Assembly: GCA_934277545.1 (NCBI GenBank)
Contig: CAKQUG010000002.1
Span: forward strand, 124,001 to 188,000
Direction: 5' to 3'
Length of the DNA: 64,000 bases
From: an uncultured Alphaproteobacteria bacterium
GTDB lineage: Bacteria; Pseudomonadota; Alphaproteobacteria; RF32; CAG-239
Shown: positions 42,177 to 51,822 of the stretch, piece by piece
How positions within the stretch are numbered: the first letter of the stretch is position 1
Layout: every line of letters begins with the position of its first letter
Program-made: the position numbers and the translations under genes
Notes under the pieces: model-generated
What the model was told of the DNA's origin: nothing
The model's input: only the letters and a program-made list of their open reading frames with translations
Database searches by the model: none

Positions 42177-42884
42177 ATGACAAACAATATTATTAAATTT
42201 TCGCAGAAAAACATTCCGAAAATTAAAGCCGGTATGTTTTGGTATGACGACGACACTTTTTCGGCAGATTTAATTGCAGATAAAAAAGTTAAAGCCGTCG
42301 TTGAGTTGGTGGATATCAACAATCAGATTGTGTATGGCGACATTTTTGTTCAGGCAAAAAGAATGCTCTATTCAGAGGCTTTGAAATATATCAAATTCTT
42401 TAACGAGTTTTGCCAGATGCCGGATTATTTGGTGCGGCAGGTTTTATATGATAAGATGGTGAAAATTTTTACGTTTCGGCAAACCGAGAGTTTTATTGCT
42501 GAATTTACCGAGTATAAGAATAATTACACAATAAAACCTAACTCAAAAATTTGCATGTATGACAGTTTTCAGCATTTAAAGGTGGCAAAGTCGCAGAAAA
42601 AAATTGATGACGCCTGCATAAAACTGCATAAAACAGTTCGCAGCGATGCGTTCAGCACTGCGGATTGTCTCTATTATGTTTGGCTGGACTTTTGGAAAGA
42701 AGCAAGTCCCTATTGGATGACAGATGACGCCTTGTTTGGTGACAATACAATAGAGGAAAAATTTGTCTATCCGGTCTTAGCTATGAAACTTCCTGAAAAG
42801 AAGGGGCAGTTTCTGGATGAGTTGGAAAAGATGGAAATTGATAATCAGATTGCAGCTGATTGGCGTGAGGCGGATTCTGAGTGA
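42177..42884 (+). CDS. unrecognised soluble protein (235 aa)
   Basis: It encodes 235 residues, with no signal peptide or clear membrane span. A beta-rich N-terminus (VKAVVELVDINNQIVYGDI, about 38-56) is followed by helical segments and a charged C-terminus. I do not recognise a family. It has its own strong promoter between the dnaK terminator and dnaJ, so it is probably expressed independently. A hairpin near 42935-42952 lies after it. Confidence 0.65.
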   Translation: MTNNIIKFSQKNIPKIKAGMFWYDDDTFSADLIADKKVKAVVELVDINNQIVYGDIFVQAKRMLYSEALKYIKFFNEFCQMPDYLVRQVLYDKMVKIFTFRQTESFIAEFTEYKNNYTIKPNSKICMYDSFQHLKVAKSQKKIDDACIKLHKTVRSDAFSTADCLYYVWLDFWKEASPYWMTDDALFGDNTIEEKFVYPVLAMKLPEKKGQFLDELEKMEIDNQIAADWREADSE

Positions 42885-43020
42885 TAATTGCAAAAAACAG
42901 TTCTGAAATTGATTTTCAGAGCTGGTTTTGCTTTAAAATCGTGTAAGATTTTGTTTTAGTCTTGCATTCGGCAAATAAAAAAACTAAGTAGATGGTGTAT
43001 GGAATTTTTGGACGAGAAAA

Positions 43021-44160
43021 ATGGTTGAAACAGAATATTATGACCTGCTGGAAGTGAGTACGACAGCCAGCGCTGATGAAATTAAAAAAGCCTTTAGAAA
43101 ACAGGCGATGAAATATCATCCTGATAGAAATCCTGATAATAAAGAGGCTGAACAAAAGTTTAAACAAATAAATGAAGCGTATGAGGTTTTGAAAGACGAG
43201 CAAAAACGCGCGGCCTATGACCGCTATGGTAAAAACGCGTTTGCTGGCGGCGGCATGGGCGGTGGTAATCCGTTTGGCGGCGGATTTGATTTCAACGGCG
43301 GCGGATTTGCCGATGTGTTTAACGATATTTTCTCGGAATTTATGGGCGGAAACGCCGGTCGTCAGCGCTCATACAGCCAACGCGGCAGCGACTTGCGCTA
43401 TAATCTGAATATCACGCTGGAAGACGCTTTTAACGGTGTGGAAAAAGAAATTGTTATTCCAACCACCAAAGAATGTGAAACCTGTCACGGTCACGGTACT
43501 AAAGACGGCAAAGAGCCAGAAGTTTGCCCGACTTGTAAAGGCAGCGGCAAAGTGCGTACCCAGCAAGGCGGATTTTTTGTTTTTGAAACTGCTTGCCCAA
43601 ATTGTAAAGGTTCGGGCCGTGTAATTAAAGAACCTTGTCCTGATTGCCGCGGAGCCGGTCAGGTAAAAATCAATAAGAAGCTGAAAATAAACATCAAAGC
43701 CGGTATTGAAAGCAATATGCGTATCCGCGTTGCCGGCGAGGGCATGGCTGGTGTGCATGGCGGAGAAAACGGTGATTTGTATGTTGGTATCGTGGTTGAA
43801 CCGCATAAGCTCTATGAGCGTCATGGCGATGATTTATACACGGCGATTCCAATTTCTGTCAGCTGCGCCATTTTAGGAGGTACGGTGGAAATTCCGGCGA
43901 TTGACGGAACAAAGGTAAAAGTAGAAGTGCCGGCCGGTACTCAAAACGACACCCTGATAAAAGTTAAAGGGCAGGGCATGCACCTTTATGATTCGGAACG
44001 CCGCGGCGATTTGTATGTTAGTGCGAAAGTGATTATTCCGACTAAGCTAAACGCCAAACAAAAAGAACTGATTGAGGCTTTCCGCGCCGAAAATAAAGAT
44101 GATTCTTGCCAACCGGAATTGAAAAGTTTCTTTGACCGCATAAAAGATTTGTTTAAGTGA
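43021..44160 (+). CDS. dnaJ: chaperone DnaJ (Hsp40)
   Basis: DnaJ activates the DnaK ATPase. The 379-residue protein has a J-domain with HPD at 33-35, a Gly/Phe-rich region (about 75-120), and a zinc domain with four CxxCxGxG motifs (CETCHGHG, CPTCKGSG, CPNCKGSG, CPDCRGAG). The C-terminal substrate domain follows. The ATG at 43021 has no strong ribosome site (GAGAAAAA only). Confidence 0.97.
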   Translation: MVETEYYDLLEVSTTASADEIKKAFRKQAMKYHPDRNPDNKEAEQKFKQINEAYEVLKDEQKRAAYDRYGKNAFAGGGMGGGNPFGGGFDFNGGGFADVFNDIFSEFMGGNAGRQRSYSQRGSDLRYNLNITLEDAFNGVEKEIVIPTTKECETCHGHGTKDGKEPEVCPTCKGSGKVRTQQGGFFVFETACPNCKGSGRVIKEPCPDCRGAGQVKINKKLKINIKAGIESNMRIRVAGEGMAGVHGGENGDLYVGIVVEPHKLYERHGDDLYTAIPISVSCAILGGTVEIPAIDGTKVKVEVPAGTQNDTLIKVKGQGMHLYDSERRGDLYVSAKVIIPTKLNAKQKELIEAFRAENKDDSCQPELKSFFDRIKDLFK

Positions 44161-44183
44161 TTATTCTTGGCTTAAACTGGATA

Positions 44184-45602
44184 TTACGGTTTAAGCGGCA
44201 GATATACCGTGAAAGTAGTGCCGTTATAGGCTGTGGATGCGACGGTTAAGTTGCCGTGGTGGTGCAAAATAATTTGCTTGGCAATCGCCAAACCCAAGCC
44301 GGTGCCGCGGATTTTCATATCTTTGTGTATTTGCATGCGGTAAAATTTTTCGGTCAGGCGTGCAAGGTCTTCTTTGGCAATTTTCGGTCCTTTATTGTTA
44401 ATGGCGATACTCACGGCTTTGCCGGCTGCCACGTTTTGCCCGCTGCCCGCCGGAATTTCCGCCACGGTTTTTATATCTACCGTAACTTCGGAATTTTCTT
44501 GAGCATATTTTATGGCATTATCCAAAAGGTTTTGCAAAATTTGATGTACTTCCTGCTTGTCGCCGATAATTTTTGGAATGCGTCCCTGTTCCGAGACTTT
44601 TAAATTAACTGAATGATGAAAGGCTTTGATTTTTAAGGCTTCTGTAACATCGTCTATCACTTCCGAAATGTTGACTTTATCTTTCAGCTCTTTGTCTTGC
44701 GCCATTTCCAAACGCGAAAGCGAGAGCAGATTTTCTATCAGGTTGGACATGTAATCGGCTTGTTCTTTCATAATGCCTAAAAAAGCCTCGCGGGCGTCGT
44801 CGTCATCTTTGGCCGAAGTTTGCAAAGTTTCAATAAACCCTGAAATAACCGACAGCGGAGTCCGTAGCTCATGACTGGCGTTTGCTACAAAATCCGACTG
44901 CATTTTTTCCAAACTCAACACCTTGCTGAGGTCATAAATAGAAACCACAGCGACGGCGCGTCCTTTAGAATACCACGGCAGTTTGGTGATGTGGGCATAA
45001 ATGCGTTTGCTTATTTTAGCGCCGGCGTGAAAAATCAGGCTTTCGGATTCGCTTTTGCCTTTTAACACTTTTTCTACCGAGGCCACAAAAATATTTACAC
45101 TGAAAACCGAGGCGATATTGCGTCCGGTAATGTCATCTCCCAACAAATTGCGGGCGGAAAGATTGCTGCCGGTTATGACTCCTTCGCCGTCGAGCATCAA
45201 AATCGGGTCGGGCAGGGTGTCTAAAACCGCCGCATCGGACATGGTTTGCGCCTCCAATGATTCGGCTTTGGATGTCCAAAAACGATGAATGGAATTAACC
45301 GCGTCAGCAATTTTTTGTGCATCTTTTTCTGAAAAATTCAGCTTTGAACCGTCCTCCTGCTCGTTGGCCAGTGAATAAATATATTGCTTGAGCGACTGCA
45401 TTTCATAGCTGAGCGGAAAAAGCGAAAACATATTGAAAATAATTATCACTACATAGCAAATCAGCGCCGTTATCGGGGTTACCAGGCTAAAATACGCCAA
45501 CAAGGTAAACAAAACCGCCGAGGGCAGCGACAATATCAGCACGCGTGTAGAAAATGAAGAATCTTTTTCCAGTCCCAAAAGGCGTTTCATGTTTTTCAGC
45601 AT
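44184..45602 (-). CDS. PhoR-like sensor histidine kinase
   Basis: The 472-residue protein has two N-terminal membrane segments (about 20-40 and 47-65), a PAS-like domain (about 125-230; DPILMLDGEGV), the HisKA box NASHELRTPL with phospho-accepting His244, and a HATPase domain with G boxes (RGTGLGLAIAKQI). Its PAS plus HisKA order resembles PhoR. No response regulator lies beside it, so its partner is elsewhere. It is divergent from mutS and shares a palindromic control region. Confidence 0.9.
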   Translation of the reverse strand: MLKNMKRLLGLEKDSSFSTRVLILSLPSAVLFTLLAYFSLVTPITALICYVVIIIFNMFSLFPLSYEMQSLKQYIYSLANEQEDGSKLNFSEKDAQKIADAVNSIHRFWTSKAESLEAQTMSDAAVLDTLPDPILMLDGEGVITGSNLSARNLLGDDITGRNIASVFSVNIFVASVEKVLKGKSESESLIFHAGAKISKRIYAHITKLPWYSKGRAVAVVSIYDLSKVLSLEKMQSDFVANASHELRTPLSVISGFIETLQTSAKDDDDAREAFLGIMKEQADYMSNLIENLLSLSRLEMAQDKELKDKVNISEVIDDVTEALKIKAFHHSVNLKVSEQGRIPKIIGDKQEVHQILQNLLDNAIKYAQENSEVTVDIKTVAEIPAGSGQNVAAGKAVSIAINNKGPKIAKEDLARLTEKFYRMQIHKDMKIRGTGLGLAIAKQIILHHHGNLTVASTAYNGTTFTVYLPLKP

Positions 45603-45642
45603 AGGCGTTATCCCGTATGATAAAGTTAATAAAGTGCTAGAC

Positions 45643-45670
45643 TTGATATATAATTATTGTAGTATACAAT
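45643..45670 (+). promoter_or_regulatory. promoter of mutS overlapping a palindrome
   Basis: TTGATA (45643-45648), 16-base spacer, TACAAT (45665-45670), 26 bases before the mutS ATG. Confidence 0.5.
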
Positions 45671-45672
45671 AA
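45654..45672. promoter_or_regulatory. 8-bp inverted repeat, candidate operator
   Basis: TTATTGTA (45654-45661) / TACAATAA (45665-45672) with a 3-base spacer, between the kinase and mutS. Confidence 0.4.
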
Positions 45673-45695
45673 GTTTAAATAGGTTTAATATCGCA

Positions 45696-48368
45696 ATGAC
45701 TGAAAAAAGTAATTTAACACCGGCAATGACCCAATATATGGAGCTGAAAAAGGCTCATCAGGACTATTTGCTGTTTTATCGCATGGGTGATTTTTATGAG
45801 CTATTTTTTGACGACGCAATCACGGCGTCAAAGGCTTTGGATATTGCTTTAACCAAACGCGGCAAGGCGGACGGAAAAGACGTGCCAATGTGCGGAGTGC
45901 CTTTTCACGCCTATGAGAGTTATATGGCAAAGCTGATGAAACAGGGCTTTAAAGTGGCTATTTGCGAACAAATGGAAGACCCTGCCGAAGCTAAAAAACG
46001 CGGCTATAAAGCTATTGTGCGGCGTGATGTGGTTCGCTTGGTTACCCCGGGAACCATTACCGAAGACACAATTTTGGATTCTCGAAAAAATAACTATCTT
46101 TTGTGCGTGGCAAAAACAAGCGGCGAGTTCGGTTTGGCGTGGATAGACCTTTCTACCGGCGTGTTTTATACTCAGCTTTTGGAAGTTAACGCCAAAAACG
46201 AAGCTGCGGAGCTGCATACGGCGATTGACAGGCTGGCTCCAAGCGAAATTTTGGTAGCGGACACGCTGCTGCAAAATTCCGAGCTGTTTCATTTGTTGAA
46301 CGAATATAAAGAAAAACTTTCGGTTTTGCCGCAGGCGCGCTTTAACAGCAACAATGCGCAAAAAAGAATTTTAGAATTTTATCAGGTAAACACGCTGGAT
46401 TCTTTCGGCAGTTTCAGTAAAACGGAAATTTCTGCTGCCGGAATTTTGCTGGATTATGTTGAAAATACACAAAAAGGCAAAATGCCGCGCATTGCCCGCC
46501 CGGTTAAAATTTTAAGCAGCCAGTATATGGAAATAGACGCGGCGACACGCCATAATTTGGATTTGCTGGAAGGCCCGCGCGGTAGCACGCTGATTTCCGT
46601 TTTGGATAGAACTGTCAGCGGCGCCGGTGCCCGATTACTGGCTAACCGCTTGGCCAATCCGCTTTTGAACGTTGATAAAATCAATCAGCGTTTGGATGTA
46701 GTGGAATTTTTCTTAAAACATCAGGATGTGCGGGAAAAACTTCGCACCATGCTGAAAAATTGTCCCGACGTTGAACGTGCGGTTTCAAGACTTGGTGTGG
46801 GGCGTGGCGGACCGCGTGATTTGCTTGCTATCGGCGTAACTTTGGGTTGTCTGCCGAAATTAAAAATCTTGATAGAAACTTTTAAGCCGATTGACGTGCT
46901 TGATGAGCTGCCGCCGGCAGTGGCAAAAGTTTTGCAACGCTTCGGCAATCATTCCATGCTGGTTAATATGCTGGCCAATGCTCTGTGGGTTGAAGACAGA
47001 ACAAACGAATTGCCTTTGCTGGCACGCGACGGAGATTTTATTAAGGCGGGCTACAGTCCAGAACTGGATGCCGTGCGCGATTTGAAAAATAAAGGCCATA
47101 ACTATATTTTGAATTTGCAAAGCAAATATGCAGAGCAAACCGGTATAGAGCATTTGAAAATAAAATATAATAATGTGATTGGTTATTTTATTGAAATTTC
47201 TAATAAAGATTCGGCACAAGTGCTTGGTAATCCGGAATTTATACATCGTCAGTCGGTGCTGAACGCGGTGCGCTTTACCACTGTGGAATTGACTGAGTTG
47301 GAAAATGAAATCCGCGGCGCCGCCGAAAAGGCATTGGGTTTGGAATTGGCGATTTTTGATGATTTGGTGCATAGTGTTTTGCTGGCCGCCGATGATATTA
47401 CCCGTACGGCAAATGCGTTGGCAGAGCTGGATGTGGGCGCGGCTTTGGCTGACTTGGCGTTGGAAAATAATTATTGCCGCCCGGAAATTGACGACAGTTA
47501 TGCGTTTGAAGTGGAAGACGGTCGTCATCCGGTGGTTGAAGAGGCGATTCGCCGCGGTCATGAAGGCAGTTTTGTGGGTAATAACTGTACTTTGGATGTT
47601 GAAGATAATCGGATTTGGCTGCTGACCGGTCCGAATATGGCCGGTAAATCAACATTTTTACGGCAAAATGCCATAATTGCGATTATGGCGCAGATGGGAT
47701 CGTATGTTCCGGCTAAATCAGCTCATATCGGTTATGTGAATAAAGTTTTTTCCCGTGTCGGTGCTTCAGATGATTTGGCGCGCGGACGTTCTACTTTTAT
47801 GGTTGAAATGGTTGAAACTGCGTCTATTTTGAATCGAGCCGACCGCCGTTCGTTTGTAATTCTTGATGAAATCGGGCGAGGAACTGCCACTTTTGACGGG
47901 CTGTCAATCGCTTGGGCGGTGGTGGAATATTTGCATGAAGTCAACAAATGCCGGGCTTTGTTTGCCACACATTATCATGAACTGACCGATTTGGTGGGGC
48001 GTTTGAAAGCAATGACGCTGCATTGTATGAAAATTAAGGAGTTTAAGGGCGAAGTTATTTTTTTGCATGAGGTCATAGACGGCGCCGCCGATCGCTCGTA
48101 CGGTATTCATGTGGCAAAGCTCGCCGGTTTGCCGAGTGCGGTTTTGGAACGCGCCGAACAAGTGCTGTCTAAGCTGGAAAATGAAAATCAGCATAAAAAG
48201 CTGAACGGTTTGGATGATGAATTGCCGCTGTTTTCGTTTGCCCCGAAAGAGGTTAAAAAATCGCCGGTTATTGAGGAATTGGAAAAAATAAATCCTGATG
48301 ATTTAACAGCGCGCGAGGCTTTGCAGAAGTTATATGATTTGAAAGATTTGCTGAATAAGGAAATATAA
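45696..48368 (+). CDS. mutS: DNA mismatch repair protein MutS
   Basis: MutS detects mismatches. The 890-residue protein shows the N-terminal mismatch-binding FYELFFDDA motif, the conserved core and Walker A GPNMAGKST (645-653), plus the signature GRGTATFDGLSIAWA. It runs to a TAA just before the MazG-like gene. Length is normal. Confidence 0.98.
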   Translation: MTEKSNLTPAMTQYMELKKAHQDYLLFYRMGDFYELFFDDAITASKALDIALTKRGKADGKDVPMCGVPFHAYESYMAKLMKQGFKVAICEQMEDPAEAKKRGYKAIVRRDVVRLVTPGTITEDTILDSRKNNYLLCVAKTSGEFGLAWIDLSTGVFYTQLLEVNAKNEAAELHTAIDRLAPSEILVADTLLQNSELFHLLNEYKEKLSVLPQARFNSNNAQKRILEFYQVNTLDSFGSFSKTEISAAGILLDYVENTQKGKMPRIARPVKILSSQYMEIDAATRHNLDLLEGPRGSTLISVLDRTVSGAGARLLANRLANPLLNVDKINQRLDVVEFFLKHQDVREKLRTMLKNCPDVERAVSRLGVGRGGPRDLLAIGVTLGCLPKLKILIETFKPIDVLDELPPAVAKVLQRFGNHSMLVNMLANALWVEDRTNELPLLARDGDFIKAGYSPELDAVRDLKNKGHNYILNLQSKYAEQTGIEHLKIKYNNVIGYFIEISNKDSAQVLGNPEFIHRQSVLNAVRFTTVELTELENEIRGAAEKALGLELAIFDDLVHSVLLAADDITRTANALAELDVGAALADLALENNYCRPEIDDSYAFEVEDGRHPVVEEAIRRGHEGSFVGNNCTLDVEDNRIWLLTGPNMAGKSTFLRQNAIIAIMAQMGSYVPAKSAHIGYVNKVFSRVGASDDLARGRSTFMVEMVETASILNRADRRSFVILDEIGRGTATFDGLSIAWAVVEYLHEVNKCRALFATHYHELTDLVGRLKAMTLHCMKIKEFKGEVIFLHEVIDGAADRSYGIHVAKLAGLPSAVLERAEQVLSKLENENQHKKLNGLDDELPLFSFAPKEVKKSPVIEELEKINPDDLTAREALQKLYDLKDLLNKEI

Positions 48369-48370
48369 AC

Positions 48371-48775
48371 ATGGAAGAAAAAGAATATTTTGCCGCATAC
48401 CGGAGTTTTGTTGACGGAGTAACGTCGGAAACTGCTAAAAATGATGAAGTTTTTGCTCAAAATTTTGCCAAGCTGTCTAAGCAACTAAATGGCAATTACG
48501 CTCGTCTAGACCACGCGATTTCCGGTTTGTGCGGCGAGGTTGGCGAAGTTGACGATGTTTGGAAAAAAATTAAATTTATGGGGTTGAATTATACTGATGA
48601 GACCCGTGATATGTTTATAAAAGAGCTGGGAGATGTTTGTTGGTATATGTTTCAGGCTTGTCTGGCTCTTGATATTCCGTTTGAAGAAATTATCAACCGT
48701 AATGTCGAAAAGTTGAAAAAACGTCATCCCAACGGTTATTCGTCGGAATATTTTCATCAAAAAAAAGGAGCGTAA
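48371..48775 (+). CDS. MazG-like nucleotide pyrophosphohydrolase
   Basis: The 134-residue protein has the all-alpha NTP-pyrophosphatase pattern: Glu56 and Glu59 in LCGEVGEVDDVW, then Glu85 and Asp88 in IKELGDVCWY, the metal-binding ExxE...ExxD set. It may hydrolyse non-canonical or damaged NTPs. It follows mutS with a 2-base gap and precedes priA, fitting a DNA-maintenance operon. Confidence 0.85.
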   Translation: MEEKEYFAAYRSFVDGVTSETAKNDEVFAQNFAKLSKQLNGNYARLDHAISGLCGEVGEVDDVWKKIKFMGLNYTDETRDMFIKELGDVCWYMFQACLALDIPFEEIINRNVEKLKKRHPNGYSSEYFHQKKGA

Positions 48776-48778
48776 ATT

Positions 48779-50950
48779 TTGCTGGTCGGAATTTTGCTGC
48801 CGCTGCCGTTTAATCAGCCGTTTACCTATAAAACGGCTGAGGTGTTGAAACTCGGACAGTTGGTGGAAGTTCCGTTTGGGCGCGATAAGCAAATCGGAGT
48901 GGTTTATGACTTGTCGCCGCAAAATGATGTTCCTGCCGAAAAAATAAAAAGTATAAGCAAAGTCTATGATTTTCCGCCGCTTTCGGAAAAACTATTGAAA
49001 TTTATCGCCTGGGTGGCGCGCTATAACATGGCGCCGCTGGGATTGGTTTTTAAAATGGCGATAAGTGTCAAAGCCGCGTTTGAGCCGTCGCCGCTGACGG
49101 TTTTATATAAACTTTCCGGCAAAACTTTAGCTGAAGCTAAACTTAAAAATTCGGACGCGCGCTGGCATGTTATGGATTTGCTGAAACACGCGCCGTATAC
49201 CAGGCAAGAAATTGCCAAAGGTGCAGGTGTTGGACAAAGCGTAATAAAAACTCTTATTGATAGCGGCGTGTTGGAACCGATTTATGTGGAGAATAAACTT
49301 GAGTTTTTGGAACCTGTCGGCGATTATGTAAAAGTTGATTTGACAGCAGAACAACAGCACGCGGCGGAATTACTGTGTCAAAAAATAGGTAGCGGATTTT
49401 CGGTTACGCTGTTGGACGGTATTACCGGTTCCGGTAAAACCGAAGTTTATTTTGAAGCAGTGGCTAAAACTATAGAAAGCGGAAAACAGGTGCTTATTTT
49501 GGTGCCGGAAATTTCGCTGACGACACAATGGCTTGAGCGTTTTCAAAAACGATTCGGCGTGCGTCCGGCAAATTGGCATTCGGGCTTGAGCTTAAAAGAA
49601 CGCGTCGATACCTGGAAAGCCATTGTTGAAGGGCGTGTGAAAGTAATTGTCGGAGCGCGTTCGGCACTGTTTTTGCCATATACAAATCTGGGGCTGATAG
49701 TTATTGATGAAAGCCACGACCATTCGTTTAAACAAGAAGATATGGTTAATTATCAGGGGCGAGATATGGCGATTGTGCGGGCAAAAATAGAGCATTTGCC
49801 GCTTATTCTTTCTACTGCCACGCCGGATTTGGAAACCATGGTGAATGTTGAAGAAGGCAAATATGACTGTGTGAAACTGCAAAGCCGTTACGCCAATGCC
49901 AGCCTGCCGGATATTAAAATTATAGATTTGAAAAAAGATAAGCCGCAAAAAGGCGAATGGGGTGTTTCTTGGCTGGCGCCGAGTTTGGTACAGGCTTTGG
50001 GCGAAAATTTGGAGCGCCGCGAGCAATCGGTTTTGTTTTTAAACCGCCGCGGCTATGCTCCGCTGATGATTTGCCGCGACTGCGGACACCGTATGCAATG
50101 TCCAAGCTGCAGTGCCTGGTTGACCGAACATAAAAGCGCTCATAAGTTAATGTGCCATCATTGCGGATATGTAGAGGAAATTCCTGAAATATGCCCGCAT
50201 TGCGGCTCTGCAGACGGACTGACTGCTTGCGGTCCGGGGGTGGAACGTGTGGCCGAAGAAGTGAAACATCGTTTTCCGTATGCCAAAACCGAGATACTTT
50301 CCAGCGATAATGCCGGTTCGTTTACGGCAGTGTCGCAAATTATTGCCCGCATGGAACGTCGGGAGATTGATATTTTGGTTGGAACACAGATTATCGCAAA
50401 AGGGCATCATTTTCCTGATTTGACATTGGTGGGTATTGTTGATGCCGATTTGGGGCTTATGGGCAGTGATTTGCGGGCGTCCGAACAAACCTATCAGCTG
50501 CTGTCGCAGGTTTCGGGGCGTGCCGGCCGCGGCGAAAAAAAAGGTACGGTTTATTTGCAGACTTTGTATCCTGAAAACAATGTGTTGAAAGCTCTTTTAA
50601 ATAATGACCGTGAAAGTTTTATGGATTTTGAAAAGCAGTCGCGTCAAATGTTGAAATATCCGCCGTACGGCAAACTTGCGGCGTTGATAATTTCCGGTAC
50701 TGACCAGCGCTTAACCGGAGCTGTGGCGGAGGAATTTGGTAAAACTGCACCGCACACGGATTATGTTTCGGTGTTGGGACCGGCTCCGGCGCCGTTGTTT
50801 TTGCTTCGCGATCGTTATCGCTATCGGTTGATGTTAAAAACCGATAAAAATATCAATATCCAACAAGTACTGGCTAAGTGGCTGCAAATGGTCAAAGTCC
50901 CTTCCTCTGTCAAAGTAGAAGTGGATATTGACCCGTATTCTTTTATGTAG
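48779..50950 (+). CDS. priA: primosomal replication helicase PriA
   Basis: PriA restarts stalled forks. The 723-residue protein has an N-terminal DNA-binding domain, helicase motifs GITGSGKTEVYFE (Walker A), VPEISLT and DESHDHSFK (DEAH-like box), and the zinc-binding cysteine cluster CRDCGHRMQCPSC to CPHCGS. Start is TTG 48779, with GGAG 8 bases upstream. It is the last core gene before the prophage. Confidence 0.95.
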   Translation: MLVGILLPLPFNQPFTYKTAEVLKLGQLVEVPFGRDKQIGVVYDLSPQNDVPAEKIKSISKVYDFPPLSEKLLKFIAWVARYNMAPLGLVFKMAISVKAAFEPSPLTVLYKLSGKTLAEAKLKNSDARWHVMDLLKHAPYTRQEIAKGAGVGQSVIKTLIDSGVLEPIYVENKLEFLEPVGDYVKVDLTAEQQHAAELLCQKIGSGFSVTLLDGITGSGKTEVYFEAVAKTIESGKQVLILVPEISLTTQWLERFQKRFGVRPANWHSGLSLKERVDTWKAIVEGRVKVIVGARSALFLPYTNLGLIVIDESHDHSFKQEDMVNYQGRDMAIVRAKIEHLPLILSTATPDLETMVNVEEGKYDCVKLQSRYANASLPDIKIIDLKKDKPQKGEWGVSWLAPSLVQALGENLERREQSVLFLNRRGYAPLMICRDCGHRMQCPSCSAWLTEHKSAHKLMCHHCGYVEEIPEICPHCGSADGLTACGPGVERVAEEVKHRFPYAKTEILSSDNAGSFTAVSQIIARMERREIDILVGTQIIAKGHHFPDLTLVGIVDADLGLMGSDLRASEQTYQLLSQVSGRAGRGEKKGTVYLQTLYPENNVLKALLNNDRESFMDFEKQSRQMLKYPPYGKLAALIISGTDQRLTGAVAEEFGKTAPHTDYVSVLGPAPAPLFLLRDRYRYRLMLKTDKNINIQQVLAKWLQMVKVPSSVKVEVDIDPYSFM

Positions 50951-51017
50951 CCTGTATATGGCTTGGCTTATGCGATTAGCATGTGTCGCCTGTTTTATGC
51001 AGACGGCAAAATATGCC

Positions 51018-51233
51018 TCAGCGCAGGCACAAAAAACAAATTAAAAAGCTGAGCAAAAACAGCAGGTGCAAAGCGCCGGTTCCTACCACAATATTTTGAT
51101 TTCCGACCACGTTTATTCCAAAATTAAACGGAGTTGGCAGCGGTGTCGGCTGCGGTTTAGGGGTAGAATTATCATTTATCGGAGTACTTTTCATTAAAAT
51201 ATCCCGAATTTGCGCGTCAATATCATTATCCAT
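51018..51233 (-). CDS. small prophage protein with C-terminal membrane segment (71 aa)
   Basis: The protein is polar at the start, has a Pro-rich stretch (TPKPQPTPLPTPF, about 24-36), then NIVVGTGALHLLFLLSFLI, a C-terminal hydrophobic helix. No family recognised. It lies just downstream of the repressor gene, on the same strand. Confidence 0.55.
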   Translation of the reverse strand: MDNDIDAQIRDILMKSTPINDNSTPKPQPTPLPTPFNFGINVVGNQNIVVGTGALHLLFLLSFLICFLCLR

Positions 51234-51255
51234 TACGCATAGTCCTTAAATTTAA

Positions 51256-51699
51256 TCAGTTTACTTTACGAAATTCGTCATAAATATCCATATAGTCTTT
51301 AATTTTTGCATTGGCGTTATCTAAAGATTCGTTACAGATTTTAGAATAAAGCAAGCGGATTAGTTCGGCTTTATCATGCGGTGTCATTTTAGCTTCTCGT
51401 TTTTCCAGCCAGGTTTCAACATTTTCTATTACCAAACACAAAACATCTTGATTAACGGTTGATGCGAACCCTGAAGAAACCTTAAGCGGCAAGTCAGTCA
51501 GCTCTTGTTCGTCCACTTTTAACAGACGAGCCAGTTTCTGACGTTCTACTTCACCCAGGCGGCGAGGTGAGCCGTTTTTAATAAATTGTTGAATATATGC
51601 GATATTTTTGCCTAAACTTAAAGAAACTTTGGCGAAATTCAAACCTCGCTCGTTAATTAAACGGGCGATTTTTTTTCTTATTTCTTCTGTATCATCCAT
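51256..51699 (-). CDS. prophage XRE-type repressor
   Basis: The 147-residue protein has a helix-turn-helix N-terminus (residues 5-58; GLNFAKVSLSLGKNIAYIQQF) and a helical C-terminus (about 75-145) possibly used for oligomerisation. There is no LexA-like peptidase domain visible. It is divergent from 51823 and likely controls the region between. Confidence 0.75.
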   Translation of the reverse strand: MDDTEEIRKKIARLINERGLNFAKVSLSLGKNIAYIQQFIKNGSPRRLGEVERQKLARLLKVDEQELTDLPLKVSSGFASTVNQDVLCLVIENVETWLEKREAKMTPHDKAELIRLLYSKICNESLDNANAKIKDYMDIYDEFRKVN

Positions 51700-51740
51700 T
51701 TTTTGACCTCTAAAGTTGTTATTATAAGTATTATATAATA

Positions 51741-51809
51741 TATATCTTAGAAAGTAAAATGATATTTTTCTTATTGACTTTATAATATTTATCTTATATC
51801 TTTAAGAAA
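51741..51809. promoter_or_regulatory. divergent control region with repeated TATATCTT motifs
   Basis: The motif TATATCTTnAGAAA occurs at 51741-51753 and, slightly changed, at 51795-51809 (TATATCTTTAAGAAA). TTGACT at 51774-51779 could serve as a -35. Candidate repressor operators. Confidence 0.4.
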
Positions 51810-51822
51810 AATGGAGAGTAAA

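Noticed and set aside
42961..42990. Second heat-shock promoter before dnaJ (CTTGCA at 42961)
   Set aside because: There is a CTTGCA but no CCCTAT-like partner at the expected distance.
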